Part shown: in pieces, positions 44,669 to 55,079 of the stretch | Layout of the letters: each line of letters begins with the position of its first letter | Numbering within the stretch: position 1 is the first letter of the stretch | Position numbers and translations under genes: made by a program | The notes under the pieces: model-generated | The model's database searches: none | What the model was told of the DNA's origin: nothing | What the model saw: the letters and a program-made list of their open reading frames with translations, nothing else | Assembly: GCA_921293015.1 (NCBI GenBank) | Contig: OV121085.1 | Span: 24,999,911 to 25,063,910 of the forward strand | Direction: 5' to 3' | Source: Phorcus lineatus | Taxonomy: Eukaryota > Mollusca > Gastropoda > Trochida > Trochidae | DNA: 64,000 bases

Positions 44669-47600
44669 AGGGGATTCTCATTATTATTCTCAATATTTAT
44701 GCATGCATACGACCTATGACCTCCTCAAATCCAAACCGAGGCTAAGGCCGCTTCCTACTTCCTGGATAGCGTAATGGCTGCATTTTGATAGTACGATTCG
44801 CTGTGTAATTTGAATTTCCTTCGGCTATACACGGAGTGTATAAGCATGAATTAAAAGAAAATCAGTCAATTTCAGACATGAAAACATGTTGAGTGATAAT
44901 AAAACGGCAAAATGAAGGGAAATTCATCCAGGGATAGCCTCAAAACTTTGTTTTTGATAGTTGTATTCGTGGTAAATTCGAAGATATATTGTGTGAGTTT
45001 TGCATTCGCATTTGGTCCATATAGGCACGATTGCATTTATAAAAATCACAGTGCCAATTTCTCTTAATTGTTATGCATAAATAAATCTTCATAAAATTAT
45101 TTTTACCCGAAATTTCAGGACTTTTAACTCAAGGATCACAAAACTGTTAAACCAAAACAATGAAGATTCAAGTAGTGGGACTGGCATGTTTTAAAAAAAT
45201 GGTTCAGTACTGCAGTATCAATATAATGAAGAAACGTAAACGTTTATTTACCGAATTTCTCACAGACACCAACTGATTGGAAGAAAATTTATATATTTAT
45301 ATACATAGGTAGGTGTATTTTTAAGAATATTTTCCTAGCAAACTTTTTCAGAAATTATTAATTTATAATTGACAAAACGAATTTAATATAGGCTAGAATT
45401 AATTTCAATTATAATCATATTGAATAGGAAAATATAATCATGAGTATACATTTTTTTGATTAAAATTCCATTATATTTATTGGTGTATATGAGGTGGTGA
45501 CTGGGTATTTATGACACAAATAATGTGAAGGGAGGGATTAATTTCAGTACTTTTAGGTAGAAATCCCCCATTTATTACTGGCAATTTATGTAGACATAAG
45601 GTGGATGCTACAAATAACTTGAAATTAGCTGACAGATTGTATATTGTGCCTTGAAGATAAACACACTTATATTTATAAAGTGTCTAATATCAAAAGTACT
45701 GAAGTCATGAATTCAATAAATCCTAATTCATATGATTGACTGTCAGTTTTCAAAACTTACTTTCAGCTTTTTCACTGACAATATACATGGAGTGAAATAT
45801 GTATCAAGACTTCCAAATTGTCTTGTCTTTTTGGTCATAATGATAAATTTCTGTCATTTAAAAATAGAGTTTAGGTAATTATAATGTAAATATTATTCCT
45901 AAAATCAATGGCTTAATTTCTCTATTCTATTTATTTCCTATACCTTATAAAGAAGTCCCTCATTTTCCTACTAATTTTGATACATTTAGCTAAACTGCAT
46001 TTTATAAAAACAAAAATAGGCCTACAAGTAAAATGAATTTCTTACTCAATTTGAACAATTAATTGTTTGTACACACATTCAATGAATACCCTCCCCTCAT
46101 ATGACCCTGTAATAAGTATTTGAATCTCTTAAATATAGAATAATATCACAGGGATTATTTTATTGAATGATTAACATTAATGTTTTAACTAATTATGTGA
46201 TTTTATTTGCTGTATATATCTTATGTATTTATCATGAAAAGGAAAGCTAATCTCTTTTATTAGAAATATTTGGCTACTGCTTTTATGTAGCTTGTTTTAT
46301 AAATAATCATATTAGGCCTAAAAAGTAGAGAACTTTGAGCTATGAATTTAAAGCTAGAAAATTTTATTTATTTTTCAGCTAAATTACAAGACTTTATTTG
46401 CGACCTCATCAGAAACTAACAAAATTATGTATTTTAATTATATTCAAAGGAATAGTAACATTTCACATTTGGTTTTGTTTGTATCTCTATTTTAGCCCCC
46501 TGATTTGAAATTCTGGTTTGTTTACATTGAGGCCTGTACTGAATGACCCAATAGTAACGTAAGTGGGCACGTTGAAACGGCTAAAGGTTTTACATAGAAA
46601 TCGCTAAATCTTATCATTTTCCAGCTGTAAACGAGTATGCGTAATGAAAATATTTCTTGATTTTTTTCGGAAATGTGAAAATTATTGTACTGTAAAATCA
46701 TTTATTTTCGAGGGGTGTTATTTTCGCGCAAACATAAAAAATGACTGATTCGCGGGGTTTAATTTTCGCGCATATCGACTAAGCAATATAAAAAATTTAG
46801 TGAGAAAAACTACATGCACCGTGCAGAAAAGAAACTAGTAGTAATTTACAATGAAAACAATAATATTTATTCAAAAGTCAACGATAAAAATTTTATTTAT
46901 TGTCATTAAACGTCTTCAAGTTTTGAAGTGGTAACGATACCTGTCGCCAAGCTTTCCCGGAAGTAAACATTCGGAACGAATTAGTTTGATCTTTAACTCC
47001 CAACAATAGTGTTTGAATGATGTGAATACTCGAGATCTCGTTCAAAGAAATATCATACCGAACCGAAAATATATTTAAACCGAGGGTCCTGTACCGCAAT
47101 ACGCTCCGAATCGAAGCTCAAGCGTACTGCAATCAAAACAATAGGACACGCATATTGGCGATCAAGAGTGGATTCCGTCAGGCCGGATTATTGTGATGAT
47201 TGTGTTTGCACAATAAACAACGTGCATATCGGCGTACACGCTTGTGAGAGCTTAGTGACTCGTCATTAATGAACACACCAAACAATCCTGTGAGTAATAA
47301 AATGTGTCAACCAAATTATTTGTCTGTTATTGGTTTTCTTCACGTTCATGACCATAATATTTCGCGATGTTTTATTATTCGCGCATTATGACTTTGCGCG
47401 AAAAGCGCGAAAATTAAACCCCCGCGAAATATTATGATTTTACAGTATTTCATATCCATATTTTACTAAACATTGAAATATTACAACGGACAGTGCAAAT
47501 TGATGGTAAAGCTAGCATGGGAAAACATCGAATATCGGTCGAAAGAATTCTATCTGCAAGTAAAATGATATTCTAATCTCTGCTACACCAAGAAATGTAG

Positions 47601-47804
47601 AAGCTTATCCGATTATGGTCTTTCTGCAGTTGAATTTAGCGAAATGTTTTACAAACAAAGCATAATTTCGAAAGGATACTGACTTGAAAATGCAGTAGGA
47701 TCGTAACTTCCGGGTTTCGAAGCGGCCTTAGCCTCGTTTTCGATTACATACACTTGGTTTCTGATACCTCATAAATATTCATGAGGTAATATTAAGAATC
47801 CCCT
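44669..47804. mobile_element. 3136-bp non-coding TIR element in the BEL integrase
   Basis: The left end reads AGGGGATTCT and the right end AGAATCCCCT. The inverted similarity extends about 100 bp, including 'gaggctaaggccgctt' near 44742 and its reverse 'aagcggccttagcctcg' near 47720. The BEL frame is restored if the element and a 2-bp AT (or 3-bp ATA) are removed. No transposase frame is found in 3.1 kb. A related single end occurs at 30062-30150. Superfamily unknown. Confidence 0.85.
46690..47445. mobile_element. 756-bp TA-flanked MITE with TTTTCGCG motifs, nested third level
   Basis: The ends are CTGTAAAATCAT and ATGATTTTACAG with TA on both sides (46688-46689 and 47446-47447). Subterminal phrases such as 'cgcggggtttaattttcgcgc' appear at both ends in inverted orientation ('gcgcgaaaattaaaccccc'). 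The small frame 46893-47099 inside is not protein-like. It sits inside the 3136-bp element, which itself sits inside BEL. Confidence 0.9.
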
Positions 47805-48406
47805 ATAATGAATGCTCGCCCTATCACAGCTGTGTCAAATGATGCAGGACAGCCTCTTGTCTTATCTCCCTCGACCCTGCTCACACAGAAGACCCACCAG
47901 GTACCCAGTTTTAGTGCCAATGAATGAGTTGATTTGAGAGATATGTATAAGTTTCAGTGGAGACATGTTCAGGCTCTAGCGCAACAATTCTGGAAACGCT
48001 GGAGATGTGAATACTTACACTACCTCCAGGTGAGAACAAAGTGGAAACATTCACGCCCTCCCCTAAAAGAGGGAAATCTTGTGCTTATTAAGGACAAGAA
48101 CTGTGCTCGCAATGACTGGCGGGTTCGTGTTGTAGAGACTGTGTATAAGAGCCAAGATAACCTAGTGAGGAAGGCCTCGGTCTGTGTGTGCAGAGACAAT
48201 AAATGTGTAGTGTACACCAGACTTATCACAAGTCTTGTCCTACTGATGTAATTTGCCTTAGCAGAGACTGACCAAAACAAGAGAACTTTCATCTCTATCA
48301 ATTGTTTCCGAAATTTCATCCAATTGATATTTGACTTTAAATATTACTTTGGTTTTGATAACAATTCTATACAATTTCATTTACAGTTGTGATTTCTTAT
48401 GAAATC

Positions 48407-48416
48407 AGAAGGGGAG
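48407..48416 (+). other. BEL/Pao polypurine tract
   Basis: The purine run AGAAGGGGAG is directly followed by TGTGATGC, a typical LTR start. It lies about 155 bp after the integrase stop. Confidence 0.6.
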
Positions 48417-48469
48417 TGTGATGCTATGCAGTTAAATTTCAAACTCTGCTAATTTTCCATCTTCTCCCT

Positions 48470-49480
48470 AACCCTTAAGATGCGGGGCCCGGAATATTCC
48501 GGGATGGAATTAGCTTTGCCCGCATGACCCCTTAACGATATGCAAGTGCACATTTAGTTTTTTTCACGCTAACTAATTATTGCTGTGGTTCTCAGTAGCG
48601 AAGGAAAGAAATTTATTGCCTAGCAGTAGTTTCAGTTCAACGCTTGTACAATTTTCGTTCCGGCTTTTGCTAAGCTGCCCAGTTTTGTTTTGTTGGTGTT
48701 CTAAATAATGCGAGCACATTTTCCGAAAGTTATGCTAACAGTGATAATATAGATCCGCGCGCGTGCTATTGTTTACTTAGACGCGTGTATTGCGATCATA
48801 TGTACACCCTCCTATTGCACGCTCAATGTTCTGAACCCTTGGGTGGAATTCAATATGGGTGGGATCATTCAAAAGAGAAAAAAATTGTCTTCAATTCGAT
48901 GTAAAATACACATGTGCCGCAAAAAAGACGATTTTTACACGTCATTAGTTTTACACCATTTTGTCACACCAATTTTTCTCATGATGTGCTCAATGAACAA
49001 TGACATTTTTTATATCACGAGATAGAGAAAAAGATTGTCTTTAATTCCATGTTAAATTTGTACACATGCAGAAATTCATAAAGACACAGCAAGCGCCGCA
49101 CAAAAAGTTTTCTTATCATATGATCTCAAGCGCGATTTTCATGTACTTTTCTATAAGTAATAATTTCTTCTAGACCGTGAAGCGGATTTTGTTAAATTTT
49201 ACATCACAATAAAGAAAAAAGAATTGTCTTCAATTCCCTATATAAATGATTTATGCTCCCACATAAATAAAGGCACAACTAATGCCGTATTAAGAACAAC
49301 TTTTGCACTTCGCATCACCGTTAGTGCCGAAAATGGGGAAACTTTGGCACTTTATATCCTCATAACCAAACGCATTCCAATTACATTTATATCATTGTCA
49401 AGAGAATAGCGCTTTCATGTAACTTTCTTTCGCAATAAATTTCTCTTAGACAGTGAAGCGGATTCCACTGAATCTAATTG
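48470..49480 (+). repeat. Dispersed repeat family A, copy 4
   Basis: Closest relative of the 1672-3300 copy. It lacks the 399-bp insertion at the matching site (about 49250) and so serves as the empty-site reference. Non-coding. Confidence 0.7.
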
Positions 49481-49774
49481 CTTGGCAGAAAAAGGATTAT
49501 TATTTATCAAACAACTAAAGCCAAAGCTTAATTCAATAGTTTAAACTAATATTCTTCAATTCAATGTCCATTTGCAAGAATGTTTTGTAATGCGCTACAT
49601 ATGTAGTATGCAGTCTATATATATGTAATGTATCTACGCAACATATGTATCTTTGCAATGTATTGTGATGCATAATTGACGTCATAACCGACTCGTCATT
49701 CACCTGATGAGACCTTATGGTCGAAAGTACTTGTGAATAAATCATCTTGATTTTCTTCAACAAATGTTTTTTTC
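49481..49774 (-). other. Intron 1 sequence, nothing recognised
   Basis: Non-coding. Contains a run of 'tatgta' phrases (49595-49650) and nothing else supported. Confidence 0.4.
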
Positions 49775-49822
49775 TATATAGGGTGAAGTAAATGCATTCC
49801 TACTGGCTTTGGCCAGAGGGAT

Positions 49823-49893
49823 ATCTCTTTGGCTGAATCGGTAGAGTGTAGGACTCTCACCCGGAGGTCCCGGGTTCGAATCCCGAGGGAGGT
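49823..49893 (+). ncRNA. tRNA-like sequence embedded in the miniature LTR
   Basis: A 71-nt tRNA-like fold. The acceptor stem 49823-49829 pairs with 49887-49893 at 7/7 (three G-U pairs). The D stem has 3 of 4 pairs and the T stem 4 of 5, with loop TTCGAAT. Box A TGGCTGAATCGG and box B GGTTCGAATCC both fit the Pol III consensus. The anticodon stem has only 2 of 5 pairs; the nominal anticodon is CTC. It is not a working tRNA but could be an internal Pol III promoter. Confidence 0.75.
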
Positions 49894-49919
49894 GATCTCA
49901 CAGTCACTTCTGTTACATT

Positions 49920-49937
49920 TGGCGCCCAACGTGGGGC
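49920..49937 (+). promoter_or_regulatory. Primer-binding site complementary to tRNA-Lys(CUU)
   Basis: TGGCGCCCAACGTGGGGC is the exact complement of the last 18 nt, CCA included, of the common animal tRNA-Lys(CUU). It lies two bases after the LTR end. Reverse transcription would be primed here. Confidence 0.9.
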
Positions 49938-50087
49938 CCGGGGCAACTCCCTAGTGCTCACTGCAACCTGAGTACGTCGAACTGAGGTATTTGATAACTC
50001 CAAATGGTTGGACTCGAGGACGAGTCACTTTGTGGAGGGGATGTATGTGGCAGGGTGAAGTAAAAGCATTCCTACTGGCTTTGGCCA

Positions 50088-50271
50088 TATATATATATTC
50101 AAGCTGACCAAACCAACCAGAACATTCAGCCAGAAGAGAGAAAAACTCTGTTATAATACAAGAAAATTGACGGGTTCAAATCCAATCAAAGTGATCAATT
50201 TAATCAAATGGACTTTATTTGTGATCTTACTTTTACCGATATGAATAAGAATTTCATATATTAATACCCAC
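50088..50271 (-). other. Intron 1 start beside TA microsatellite
   Basis: (TA)n at about 50086-50098 truncates the miniature element. The exon 1 donor GTGGGTATT lies at 50271-50263. The rest is unremarkable. Confidence 0.6.
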
Positions 50272-50439
50272 TTGTTGCCATTTTTCTTTGCGCATTGGAT
50301 CCTTGATGGTTTGAAGGAGTCTAGTAATCTGCTGCATGACGCCCTGGTAGTAGACTAGTGAAGTGTCGTAGTTACCCAGTAGGGCACTCTCTCGACCCAT
50401 CTTGGTGTTCTCACTCACCTCACACAGGCTCACGTTCAT
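50272..50439 (-). CDS. KATNAL1: Katanin p60 exon 1: start codon and MIT-like domain
   Basis: 168 bp, 56 codons from ATG to Gln, then donor GTGGGTATT. The ATG directly follows TTGTGCAG, so the coding exon probably begins right at a splice acceptor and the 5' UTR lies in an upstream exon that I could not find. It encodes 'GNYDTSLVYYQGVMQQI' and ends K-E-K-W-Q-Q, the first two helices of the N-terminal domain that binds p80 katanin and microtubules. Joins exon 2 in phase 0. Confidence 0.93.
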
Positions 50440-50745
50440 CTGCACAACACAATTTGACTCTTGAAATATGATAACGGTGGCAATGACACAATTAAACATA
50501 TTGGCTGTTGATTAGACATATATCCATTACAAAGAAGATGGGTTTTCTTTCAACAAAGCACCAACATTTATTGACATTTAGGAACAAGAGTCATCAAAAG
50601 ATGACATACTCACCTGATCCCCCATAATTCGTAACATATAACTTTGTAATCATAAAAAAATAATTTTTTGTAATGTAACCACTCAGTAGAGATCCAGAAA
50701 GATGTAACTTCTTGTTTCTATAAAAACAGAAAAATCAGCCCCTTC
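50440..50745. other. Sequence upstream of katanin exon 1, nothing recognised
   Basis: If the acceptor at 50440-50441 is used, this is intron and the promoter lies further right. No promoter motif is supported. Confidence 0.4.
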
Positions 50746-51060
50746 CCCCCTCCCTCAATATGAAAATATCAAAAGGCACCACTTCAGTAGGTGGGTAACA
50801 TACAAGCAAATTTTCAGAAGGATATGAGGAGCAGTTTTGGAGTTCTAGAAATCTGCTCCAGAAATTAAGCTTTCCATGTAAGGAGTCCAATTCAACTTGA
50901 TTCAATGGAAATTGAGAAGAAATGAATAAATTTGAAATGGCACCACATCAGTAGATGGGTAATGCACATGCAATCTTTCATAAATGTTTTTTGACAAGTT
51001 TTGGAGTTCTGATCCGGGATAAAGCTATCCCTGTATAGTCCTTATTCATCACATTTCAAT
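50746..51060 (+). repeat. Degenerate pearl-like core repeats (about 165-bp period)
   Basis: Two units with 'aaaggcaccac.tcagtag.tgggtaa', 'gttttggagttct' and 'ccatgtaaggagtcc'-like phrases. They resemble in layout the units at 10121-10520 and 27001-27410. Confidence 0.55.
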
Positions 51061-52190
51061 GGAAATAAAACATTATAAAATTTGAGATTTCTTACACATT
51101 ATCATACACATGCACATTTTCAGAAAGATCGGATTAACAGTTGAAACAAAGAGAATTTAAATAGAGAATACTAAACGTCCTGTTCAATAACACTTTGAAA
51201 TGAGTGAGTGCATTGGTGTCTAACAAGCAAAAGCGAGACAACAACAAAAAAAGACTCGAGATAAGCTTTCAACTATGTGGGTTTAATACCAAGATTTTGA
51301 AAACTAAGTTGGTATTTGAAATTTCAAATGGGTATTCATACTCTTTGATACCCACAACTTTTTCAAAAGTTAAACATGTCATATACTTTTAGTCAACAAT
51401 AAAGCAAAGACATGCTTAATTCATGTGTTAACTTTATTTTCATTACCAAAATCTGAAATCTGAAATACATATGTGAAGTTTTGAACAATAGGTTTAATCA
51501 CTGCGTCAAAGTGGAAGAATGTCTGGGTCTTTAAGCAGGTTTTAATTTGTACTCTGACATCAGTTTTCCCTTTCTTCTTTTCATTCGGAGTCAATGTATG
51601 ATGGCAACACAAGGTTCATCCACTTGGGGGCTTAGTCCAAAGATTCTGATCTTTAACAGGACCTAGTGAGGACATGAACTTGTTTTTCAAACGGTTTTGA
51701 GAGCTGAAACTTAGTTTGCACTCAACAGTAGTCAAATGAAGAACAAGTGCAATGTTTGCAATTTTAGCAACATTTGGCATCTGTCACTGTGCAAAAAAAC
51801 CCAATTCTTTTACACCATTGATCTGTCTTGAGTTTAGACTACTATGACAGTGCTAATAACTGGTATTTATATTCTTCGTATTTTCCTACATTTTCCTATG
51901 TATATTTTTATAAATATTTTCAATCTGTTGAGTAAATTCACAACAGAATCATGTCAATTCTCTTATAAAATCACCTGGTGCGATCACCTACCCATATGAA
52001 TAGTCTTTTATATGCTTTAGTAATTAGCAACTCTTTATTGGCCATCACTTTAGGCAATGGAAATGAAACAATTGTAACATCTATGCTTAAGGAAGTATCA
52101 TGTCAATCATACTCTATGTGACATTTTATATGTTTGAAGGCTCTAAAGCTTTCAATAATGTGAAAACCTTAAATAGGGCCCTCTCAGTGT
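51061..52190. other. Non-coding stretch, nothing recognised
   Basis: AT-rich, about 1.1 kb. Short frames at 51204-51392 and 51421-51612 show no motif. Confidence 0.35.
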
Positions 52191-52194
52191 CGAA

Positions 52195-52515
52195 CCTAGA
52201 GAGTGCCCATTCTTAGTTCATGTGCACTGTATTGCACACAGAGTGTCACTTGCCTCCCATGATGCAAAAAATTGTCAACAGTTGGGACAGAATTTAGGAA
52301 AACTTTAAATGAGATTTACAAACTATATCAGTATTCAGCTGTTAGGTATGAGCGTCTGCGAGAGTTGTCTGAAGTACTTCAAGTCTCAAACAACCATGTA
52401 GCGTTCGTTGGCTTTCTTTTGGTTGGGCTGTTAAGTCCACCAAAGATAACCTACCAGCCCTATGTGTGGAAATAGAAGAAGCAGCCACTGCAGGTCAAAA
52501 CCCAGTAGCCATACA
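52195..52515 (+). pseudogene. hAT transposase fragment (ZNF862/KIAA1586-like)
   Basis: 'EFRKTLNEIYKLYQYSAVRY' at about 52288-52347 followed, after a frame change near 52400, by 'SVRWLSFGWAVKST' and 'LPALCVEIEEAA' up to about 52510. These two blocks are adjacent in the RNase-H-fold core of this hAT group. The match stops abruptly near 52515, where a different element appears to begin. Confidence 0.65.
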
Positions 52516-52805
52516 TGTCAACCCCTACGGTTTACCCGTATTTACTATGGTTTTTGTTAAATTAAAAGTGGTATGGGCAAAGTGGTATTTTGCTACGGAT
52601 TTTCCTAAAATATTACCTCAAAATATTTTGTTTAATTATCTTTAACAAAAGTCGTAAATAAACATGAGAATTCGGGGAAGTCGCCATTGTTTACACTCGG
52701 AATATCTCGATATGAACTTCCGGCAGTACCAACGAGCCTTTCCGATTGTTGAGCATGCGCAGAAGTGATTTTCCGGCTCACCGAAACTAGCGGGAATTTC
52801 AGGAA
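52516..52805 (+). other. Probable 5' terminal region of a hAT element
   Basis: Begins 'tgtcaacccctacgg' and contains repeated 'ctacggtttacccg' and 'gctacggattttcc' motifs, the kind of short subterminal repeats seen in hAT ends. It leads into the coding relic at 52811. The matching 3' end was not identified. Confidence 0.4.
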
Positions 52806-52810
52806 ACACA

Positions 52811-54380
52811 ATGGTCAAATTAGGTCAGGTTCAACAGGTCAACATGTCGGCACCTCCGAAGAAAAAATTCAAAGGATCTAAAGCAGCTGGAGGTCGTTTT
52901 CTTCCTGAATGCACAGAAATGTTTAATGGCAGTATTGTCGCTTCGAAAATTGGTGCTGAATATGTGAACTGCATTCTTTGCTGTCAAGATGTTAAAGTGT
53001 TTGCCACGATGTGAGGGAACACGTGAAATCTCAAATGCATGTGAAAAATGCAAATCTGAAGAAACAACAACTACCAGTCAGATTCTTCACAAAAAAACAA
53101 AAGTAACTAAGTAAGTTATTACAGTAAGTAAATAATTTGACTGTAAAATGATTATTACATTCTATGACAATTTTGGGAAATGTCTTCAACTTCTCAATAA
53201 TGACTTCATGTATAATGAATTATATTTCTATCTGGGTGAAAACTTTATATTAGATTAGTAACATATGTAAGAAAAATTTATTTATAAAACTTTATTAATT
53301 TAATTTAATAAAATTTGAATGTATGGTAATGACGTATGGAAATGAGAAATATATGAACATTTATGTAAATATGTCTGTGTAAATTCAGTTATGTATTACA
53401 ATTATAATATGTTGTAGAATAGAAAAATCTACCTGACCCTGTGATATTTATGTCATTGTTGACATTAAATTTTGTTTAAATGAAAATAAAGTGTTTGTTT
53501 TGATGTAGAGAAAAAGACAAGTTCAAATTAAGGTAAGATCTGACCATTTTTATTTTGCATGAAATATTACTAAGTATTTAGTATGAAAATTATGGATTAT
53601 GCAACAAGGGAGTACAGATTTGAGCAATTAGGGGTTGACATGTATGCAGTAGCAGTAGTAGCCCTTTGCTACACTCCCACAGACGTACTGCATATAATGG
53701 ATAAGTTGATCACGGTCTTCCAATGGGATGAACTAAACCTTGGCTGCATTCATCCCATTGTGAATGCTTCAATTGATTCATTGACAGATCTTCTCACTAC
53801 CCCAGTCAAACGAACAGTTTTTTCTGGACAACATACACGATGGCGTGTTCAGAACCATCCGACTAACCTACGCTGACCCAAGGTCGCGAGATGCAATAAA
53901 AAACACTCGGTCTGGGTTTAACACAGACCTCTGTGATGCATTCAGAAAGAGATTTCATGTCAGTGCTTGTGTCCTTAAACAAGATCTTGAATCCATTGAA
54001 ATGTCAGACTTCTTGCAATGACAGCGCCCGATACAGTAGCGACTCTCTTTAAGTTGTACTAGCACATTTCACGTCTAGCGACGTCACCGTCAATGACATG
54101 ATCGGAATTGACGCTGACGCTAGGTGTGATCTCTCCCAGTTCAAGCGAACATTGGTAAACCAAATGGGACCAAAACTCTTACAAACACTTGCAGGTTGTT
54201 GTTAAATGAATATCAGGAGCTCTTTCCTGATTTTGCTGTCTTAGCTAAAATTGTGTTGGCAGTCCCAGTAAGTAATGTCCCCGCAGAGAGAGGATTCAGT
54301 CTTCAAAATCGTAGTCACACCACATCGCCGTTTCATTTGACCTCTGACCGTAAAAATATTAGTCAAAACAATGCCAAATG
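52811..54380 (+). pseudogene. hAT transposase relic with BED-like finger, possibly once spliced
   Basis: A frame at 52811-53014 gives a basic stretch 'PKKKFKGSKAAGGRF' then C-x2-C ('CILCC'). The matching His residues ('EHVKSQMHVK') follow in another frame at about 53018-53048, forming a BED-type finger. After about 500 bp without coding, 53583-53995 and 54196-54290 continue, the last with 'VPVSNVPAERGFSLQNR', the hAT dimerisation motif. Frameshifts and a missing core make it inactive. Confidence 0.65.
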
Positions 54381-55075
54381 ACTGTTTTTCCCGACATGAA
54401 ACACATATAAATAATAAACTGAATTGTGGTTTCAGCGAGCGCTAGTGTTTTGATTCAGAGACATAAGATAATCAAATTACAATCTTGGTTGGCGAGTTTG
54501 AAAATTACATTTTGTGTTGGTTGAATCCTATCAAATAATACGCTTAATGAATTTATACAATAAATTTAATAAATTTTACATTGGGTGCCTTGAGGCACAC
54601 TTAGCACACATTTCTATCCTTGCTAACTATTGTTATATTCTATATTTTTGTAAAGAAGAATAAATTGCCTTCAATTCCTGATATAAGTTGTATATGTATT
54701 ATGTACTAAGCAAATTACAATATTTATAAGTTTGAAATATGGACAATTTTCATCATGTGTGAGTGAATTTTTCAGCAAGGATATCACTCTGACGCCTGCA
54801 CAAACTCATCACGTGCAATTGCCTGGGGGCACTAGCTTAGTAATCAGACTCTGGGGGTCAGAACATCATCTGAGTTTATCACCTCCCTGCTTCTGTTATT
54901 CATATTTTTTGTTTAGGATGGCGTATCCTAATGAAATAAAGAGTGAAATTAGCTTCTTTCTGTATTTGATTTGCCTGTAATTAAATGATATTCAAAGTTT
55001 GAAAGATAATTTTTAGATAATTGTAACATTTGTTCGATATTTATACTTTTTTTATTGATGTAAAGAGGAAATATT
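54381..55075. other. Non-coding stretch, nothing recognised
   Basis: AT-rich; the frame 54732-54980 has no motif. It may include the 3' end of the hAT relic. Confidence 0.35.
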
Positions 55076-55079
55076 TGTC

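Larger units (their letters stand above)
43080..48251 (+). pseudogene. BEL/Pao integrase, split into three pieces
   Basis: Pieces in order: 'LVKAISFLQHIS' (about 43125-43160), then 'GRLKHSNF' (about 43353), then the zinc-binding HHCC region, with 'FHQKTEHQGRHITEGAV' at about 43448-43500 and the Cys pair straddling the first insertion at 43566-44098. The catalytic core follows with 'FRSDRGTNFVEA' (about 44402-44440) and 'NPPHSYHMGGVWEWMIGVAR' (about 44527-44586). After the second insertion comes 'NARPIT' (about 47811) and the C-terminal 'GNLVLIKD' and 'W-R-V' region (about 48073-48125). The enzyme would join element DNA to host DNA. Both insertions and small frameshifts disable it. Confidence 0.8.
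43080..48470 (+). mobile_element. BEL/Pao LTR retrotransposon 3' part, with nested insertions
   Basis: Without the insertions, 43080-43557, 44107-44668 and 47805-48251 read as one BEL/Pao pol C-terminal region, from the connection domain through integrase. A polypurine tract (AGAAGGGGAG, 48407-48416) then a presumed LTR start (TGTGATGC at 48417) follow. Two insertions split the integrase. Gag, protease and RT are absent. The LTR seems to be cut short by repeat family A at about 48470. Confidence 0.8.
49775..50087 (+). mobile_element. Miniature LTR retrotransposon (TRIM-like) with a tRNA-like LTR
   Basis: The presumed 5' LTR (about 49775-49917) ends TTACA. It is followed after two bases by an 18-nt primer-binding site, then about 104 bp of non-coding interior, a purine tract GGAGGGGA (50034-50041) and the start of a second LTR at 50042. 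The LTRs share 'gggtgaagtaaa' and 'gcattcctactggctttgg' (35 bp, one mismatch). The 3' LTR breaks off after 46 bp at a TA microsatellite. Total size is only about 0.3 kb, as in TRIM elements that rely on other elements' enzymes. Confidence 0.75.

Noticed and set aside
46893-47099. Coding frame in the nested MITE
   Set aside because: Entirely within a short TA-flanked element whose copies should be non-coding; no motif.
48253-49480. Whole region as BEL LTR
   Set aside because: From about 48470 the sequence is repeat family A, which occurs elsewhere without BEL. Only the first 50 or so bases after the purine tract can be LTR.
49823-49893. Functional tRNA-Glu gene
   Set aside because: The anticodon stem pairs at only 2 of 5 positions and the sequence lies within an LTR with a primer site just after it.
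49775-50087. Part of an infectious retrovirus because the primer site matches that of some lentiviruses
   Set aside because: A tRNA-Lys(CUU) primer site is common to many LTR retrotransposons. No gag, pol or env sequence is present and the element is only about 0.3 kb.
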